Positions 60,634-64,000 of a stretch of 64,000 bases of DNA are shown in pieces. This stretch comes from Chryseobacterium sp. E1 (GTDB taxonomy: Bacteria > Bacteroidota > Bacteroidia > Flavobacteriales > Weeksellaceae): contig CP078104.1 in assembly GCA_019203745.1 (NCBI GenBank), positions 2,852,001-2,916,000 of the forward strand, read 5' to 3'. The notes beneath the pieces were generated by a model. That model saw only the letters and a program-made list of their open reading frames with translations, was not told where the DNA came from and did not search any database. Every line of letters begins with the position of its first letter. Positions within the stretch are counted from its first letter, which is position 1. Position numbers and translations under genes: made by a program.

Positions 60634-63443
60634 GTGTTTTACGATCATCAGCAGATAGAAAAAAAGTGGCAGAAATACTGGGAGGAAAATCAAACCTATA
60701 AAACCTCCAATAACACGGATAAACCTAAATTTTATGTACTCGATATGTTTCCGTACCCTTCCGGGGCAGGGCTGCACGTAGGTCACCCGCTGGGATATAT
60801 TGCATCAGATATTTATGCGAGATATAAAAGACATCAGGGGTTTAATGTGCTTCACCCGGTAGGATATGACAGCTTCGGACTTCCTGCTGAGCAGTATGCC
60901 ATTCAGACAGGGCAGCATCCGGCAATTACTACAGAACAGAATATCAACAGATATGAAGAACAGTTAAGAAAAATCGGATTTTCATTTGACTGGAGCAGAG
61001 AGGTGAGAACTTCAGATGCCTCTTATTATAAATGGACACAGTGGATCTTTATCCAGCTGTACCACTCCTGGTATAATAAAAATACAGATAAGGCAGAATC
61101 TATCGAAACCCTGATCAAGCATTTCGAAGAAAAAGGAACCGAAGGATTAAATGCCAATCAGAATGACGAATTAAATTTCACTTCAGAAGAGTGGAAAATG
61201 CTTCTGATCTTGATAAAGAAGATATCTTATTAAACTACCGTCTTGCTTACAGAGCAGAAACGACTGTAAACTGGTGCCCTGCATTAGGAACTGTTTTAGC
61301 GAATGATGAAGTAAAGGATGGAAAATCCGAAAGAGGAGGTTTCCCTGTATTCCAAAAGAAAATGATGCAGTGGAGTATGAGAATCTCTGCGTACTCTGAA
61401 AGATTGTTACAGGGATTAAATACATTAGACTGGCCACAGCCTTTGAAAGATTCCCAGGAATACTGGATCGGGAAATCTCAGGGAGCACAGGTTCAGTTCC
61501 AGGTAGAAGGGCACGACGAAATCGTTGAGGTGTTCACTACAAGACCTGATACGATCTTCGGAGCAACTTTTATGGTCTTGGCTCCGGAAAATCCATTAGT
61601 GGAAACCATTACTACAGATGCTCAAAAAGCAGAAGTAGATACTTATATTGAAGAAACTTCCAAAAAAACGGAAAGAGACAGAATGTCTGACGTGAAAAAC
61701 GTGAGCGGAGCTTTCACAGGAAGTTATGCGATCAATCCGTTCAGCGGAGAAAAGATGCCGATCTATATTTCAGACTATGTACTGATGGGATATGGAACGG
61801 GAGCTGTAATGGCTGTTCCGGCACATGATGAGCGTGATCACAGATTTGCAAAGAAATTTAACCTTGAAATTAAAAAGGTTGTAGAAACCGAAGAAGATGT
61901 TCAGGAAAAATCTTTTGATTCCAAAGATTCCGTTTGTGTAAACTCTGATTTCTTAAACGGATTAAGTTATAATGATGCAAAGTCAAAAATAATTGCTGAG
62001 ATTGAAACGAAAGGAATCGGTCACGGAACAACCAACTACAGACAGCGTGATGCAATTTTCTCAAGACAGCGTTATTGGGGAGAACCTGTTCCTATCTATT
62101 ATAAGGATGGGATGCCTTATACGTTGCCAACCTCTGCTTTACCATTGGAGCTTCCTGAAGTTGAAAAATACTTACCTACAGAAGATGGAGATCCGCCACT
62201 AGGAAATGCAAAAGAATTTGCATGGGATGAAGCCAATCAGAAAGTAGTAGCTACAGATTTAATTGATGACAAAACTATTTTCCCGTTAGAGTTATCTACA
62301 ATGCCGGGTTGGGCAGGAAGCTCATGGTATTTCCTTAGATATATGGATCCTAATGATGAAGAAACTTTTGTTAAAAAGAACTGGCAGATTATTGGGGACA
62401 GGTAGACCTATATATAGGAGGAAGTGAGCACGCAACCGGCCACTTATTATATTCCCGTTTCTGGAACATGTTCTTAAAAGACAGAGGATATATCAGTCAT
62501 GATGAGCCATTCCAGAAACTGATCAACCAGGGGATGATCTTGGGAATGAGTGCATTTGTATATAGAATTGACGGTACGAATCAATATGTATCTAAAAATC
62601 TGGCCAATCAATATCAGACTCAGCAGATCCATGTTGACGTATCCTTATTAAAAGGAACCTCTGACGAATTGGATACTGAAGCCTTCAAAGCATGGAGACC
62701 GGATTATGCAGATGCAGAATTTATTCTGAAGACGGAAAATACATCACAGACCGTGAAGTAGAAAAAATGTCCAAGTCAAAATATAACGTAGTAAATCCTG
62801 ATGACATCTGTGAAGAGTACGGAGCAGACGGTTTAAGATTATATGAAATGTTCTTAGGGCCATTGGAACAGTCCAAGCCTTGGAATACACAGGGACTTAG
62901 CGGAGTATACGGTTTCCTTTAAAAATTCTGGAACCTTTATTTCAACGGTGATACTTTTGAGATTTCTGAGGAAGAGCCTACAAAAGCAGAATATAAAGTT
63001 TTACATACCTTAATAAAGAAGGTGGTTTATGATATTGAAAACTTCTCTTTCAATACTTCAGTATCATCATTTATGATTGCTGTAAACGAACTTCAGAAAT
63101 TAAAATGTAACAAGCGCAATATTTTAGAACCTCTTGCCGTTATCATTTCTCCATATGCACCGCATATCTGTGAAGAATTGTGGAGTTTATCAGGACACAA
63201 CACCTCTGTCGAATTCGAGAAGTTTCCGGCATTAAACGAAGATTATCTGATCGAGGATGAAATTGAATATCCTGTAAGCGTAAATGGTAAAATGAAGTTC
63301 AAAATTTCGCTTTCTGCTCAATTATCTGCTAAGGAAGTAGAAGATTTGGTGATTTCAAATGAGAAAATGCAACAGATTTTGGAAGGAAAAACCCTAAAAA
63401 AATCATTGTAGTCCCTCACCGTATTGTGAATATCGTAATTTAA
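60634..63443 (+). CDS. leuS: leucyl-tRNA synthetase, frameshifted and with one in-frame stop
   Basis: About 936 residues. Start GTG ([19 protein letters not shown]). HIGH motif [16 protein letters not shown]; the editing domain has [19 protein letters not shown] and [37 protein letters not shown] follows; KMSKS is in [19 protein letters not shown]. Frameshifts occur near 61200, 62400 and 62730, plus a TAA at 62920-62922 in GFL-KFWNLYF where Lys codons are expected. At the end, correcting the A6 run near 63400 gives [13 protein letters not shown], the usual tail, stopping at 63443. No zinc cysteines are visible in the usual ZN-1 position ([16 protein letters not shown]), as in other Bacteroidota. 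Confidence 0.95.
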
Positions 63444-63626
63444 AAAAAAATTAACATTGGGAAATTAAAAAAATGGGTGTCTTATTTTTTTGATTTTTTA
63501 ACCTAAATGTTAAATTTGGAAAAAATAAATAAAATAATTTAAAATAATTATTATTTCGAAATCGTATTAAAATTTCTTTATCAAAAAAAAAAGCAAAATG
63601 TTTAATTAAGACTCTTGCATTTTAAT

Positions 63627-63634
63627 TAATTTTG
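63627..63634 (+). promoter_or_regulatory. -7 element for the ExbB/TolQ-like gene
   Basis: TAATTTTG matches TANNTTTG, 50 bases before the ATG. It lies in the very AT-rich 63444-63684 gap, which holds nothing else recognisable. Confidence 0.4.
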
Positions 63635-63684
63635 CCTTTAATTTACACCCTGTAAAATTTTAAAACAATATAATTTAGTTAAAT

Positions 63685-64000
63685 ATGGAAATGAATGTTT
63701 CAAAAAATGATGAGCAAGTAGTTGCTAGAAAGGCAGGAGGTTTAAATCCAGCTGTTATTATTCCTATTCTATTTGCTATAGGAGTATGTATTTATTTATT
63801 CGTTCTTGGTAGCCCAGGAAACTTTAAAGATGCAGAAAAACTAGGAAGTGGGTCTGTAGCTTTCTCAAGTGTTGAAGGAAAAGACATTCACCCAGAGTCG
63901 TTTTTAGGGATTATCTACAAAGGAGGGGTTATCGTACCAATCTTGATTACTTTCATGATCACTGTAATCGTTTTCTCTTTTGAAAGATATTTCGTTCTTG
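63685..64000 (+). CDS. MotA/TolQ/ExbB proton channel family protein, N-terminal part
   Basis: The first 105 codons of a gene that runs off the window. MEMNVSKNDEQVVARKAGG is followed by a membrane segment (VIIPILFAIGVCIYLFVLG), a periplasmic loop (SVAFSSVEGKDIHPESFLG), then GVIVPILITFMITVIVFSF with the EN/ER-like SFERYFV start of the ExbB/TolQ core. This long N-terminal extension before the channel domain is common in Bacteroidota ExbB. ExbB with ExbD forms the proton channel that drives TonB. Downstream exbD and tonB genes are expected but lie outside. Start chosen because it opens the conserved ExbB frame. Confidence 0.85.
   Translation, partial: MEMNVSKNDEQVVARKAGGLNPAVIIPILFAIGVCIYLFVLGSPGNFKDAEKLGSGSVAFSSVEGKDIHPESFLGIIYKGGVIVPILITFMITVIVFSFERYFVL

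Overview
The window looks like a chromosomal segment of a Bacteroidota species of the Flavobacteriia, most probably Chryseobacterium or a close Weeksellaceae relative. The reasons are low GC, type IX secretion (T9SS) sorting domains of both types, TANNTTTG-type -7 promoter elements in front of many genes, and Flavobacteriia-like housekeeping genes (trmB, tsf, accA/B/C, gltX, yceD-rpmF, pdxA, ribE, ftsE, rpmH, tilS, dsbD, waaA, leuS). No CRISPR array, insertion sequence, phage gene, rRNA or tRNA was seen.

A warning covers everything below. Most genes longer than about 600 bases are split by one or more frameshifts, usually in homopolymers, and this includes single-copy essential genes (accC, accA, tsf, gltX, leuS, rpmF). 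This is best explained by uncorrected indels in a long-read assembly, not by gene decay. Split genes are therefore annotated as single intact genes with inferred ends.

Layout. 1-4.1 kb: the tail of a T9SS cargo protein, three genes of a small secreted paralogue family (probably DUF6759) with trmB among them, and a protein with a carboxypeptidase-like regulatory domain. 4.3-17.0 kb: four tandem, same-strand giant genes. Each encodes a secreted protein with an IgGFc-binding-like N-terminal region, Ig-like and SprB-like modules and a T9SS type B C-terminal domain. Each has its own promoter-like element and three have a terminator. This is the most unusual feature. 17.2-21.7 kb: tsf, a fourth DUF6759-like gene, accA and gltX; gltX has an insertion before its KLSKR motif. 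21.9-29.1 kb: a tightly packed seven-gene operon of glycosyltransferases and related enzymes. 29.4-35.6 kb: rocD, accB-accC, yceD-rpmF, and pdxA facing ribE. 35.6-43.2 kb: an NtrY-like histidine kinase, trmN6, ftsE, rpmH, nrnA, a patatin, a lipoprotein, a hydrolase and an ExbD protein. 43.4-48.5 kb: a seven-repeat T9SS type A protein, dsbD and tilS. 48.6-54.1 kb: an OmpA lipoprotein, an FkbM methyltransferase, an M1 aminopeptidase, and two short genes. One short gene is a cysteine-rich peptide with a double-glycine-like leader. 54.2-59.8 kb: an O-methyltransferase, an NlpC/P60 peptidase, a DUF1648 membrane protein, waaA, a glycosyltransferase and an acyltransferase. 60-64 kb: a lipocalin-like lipoprotein, leuS and the start of an ExbB/TolQ gene.

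Functionally the accessory content is about the cell surface: T9SS-exported adhesin-like proteins, glycan assembly (seven-gene operon plus waaA, GT2 and acyltransferase) and envelope lipoproteins. Between these blocks lie ordinary translation, fatty-acid and vitamin genes.
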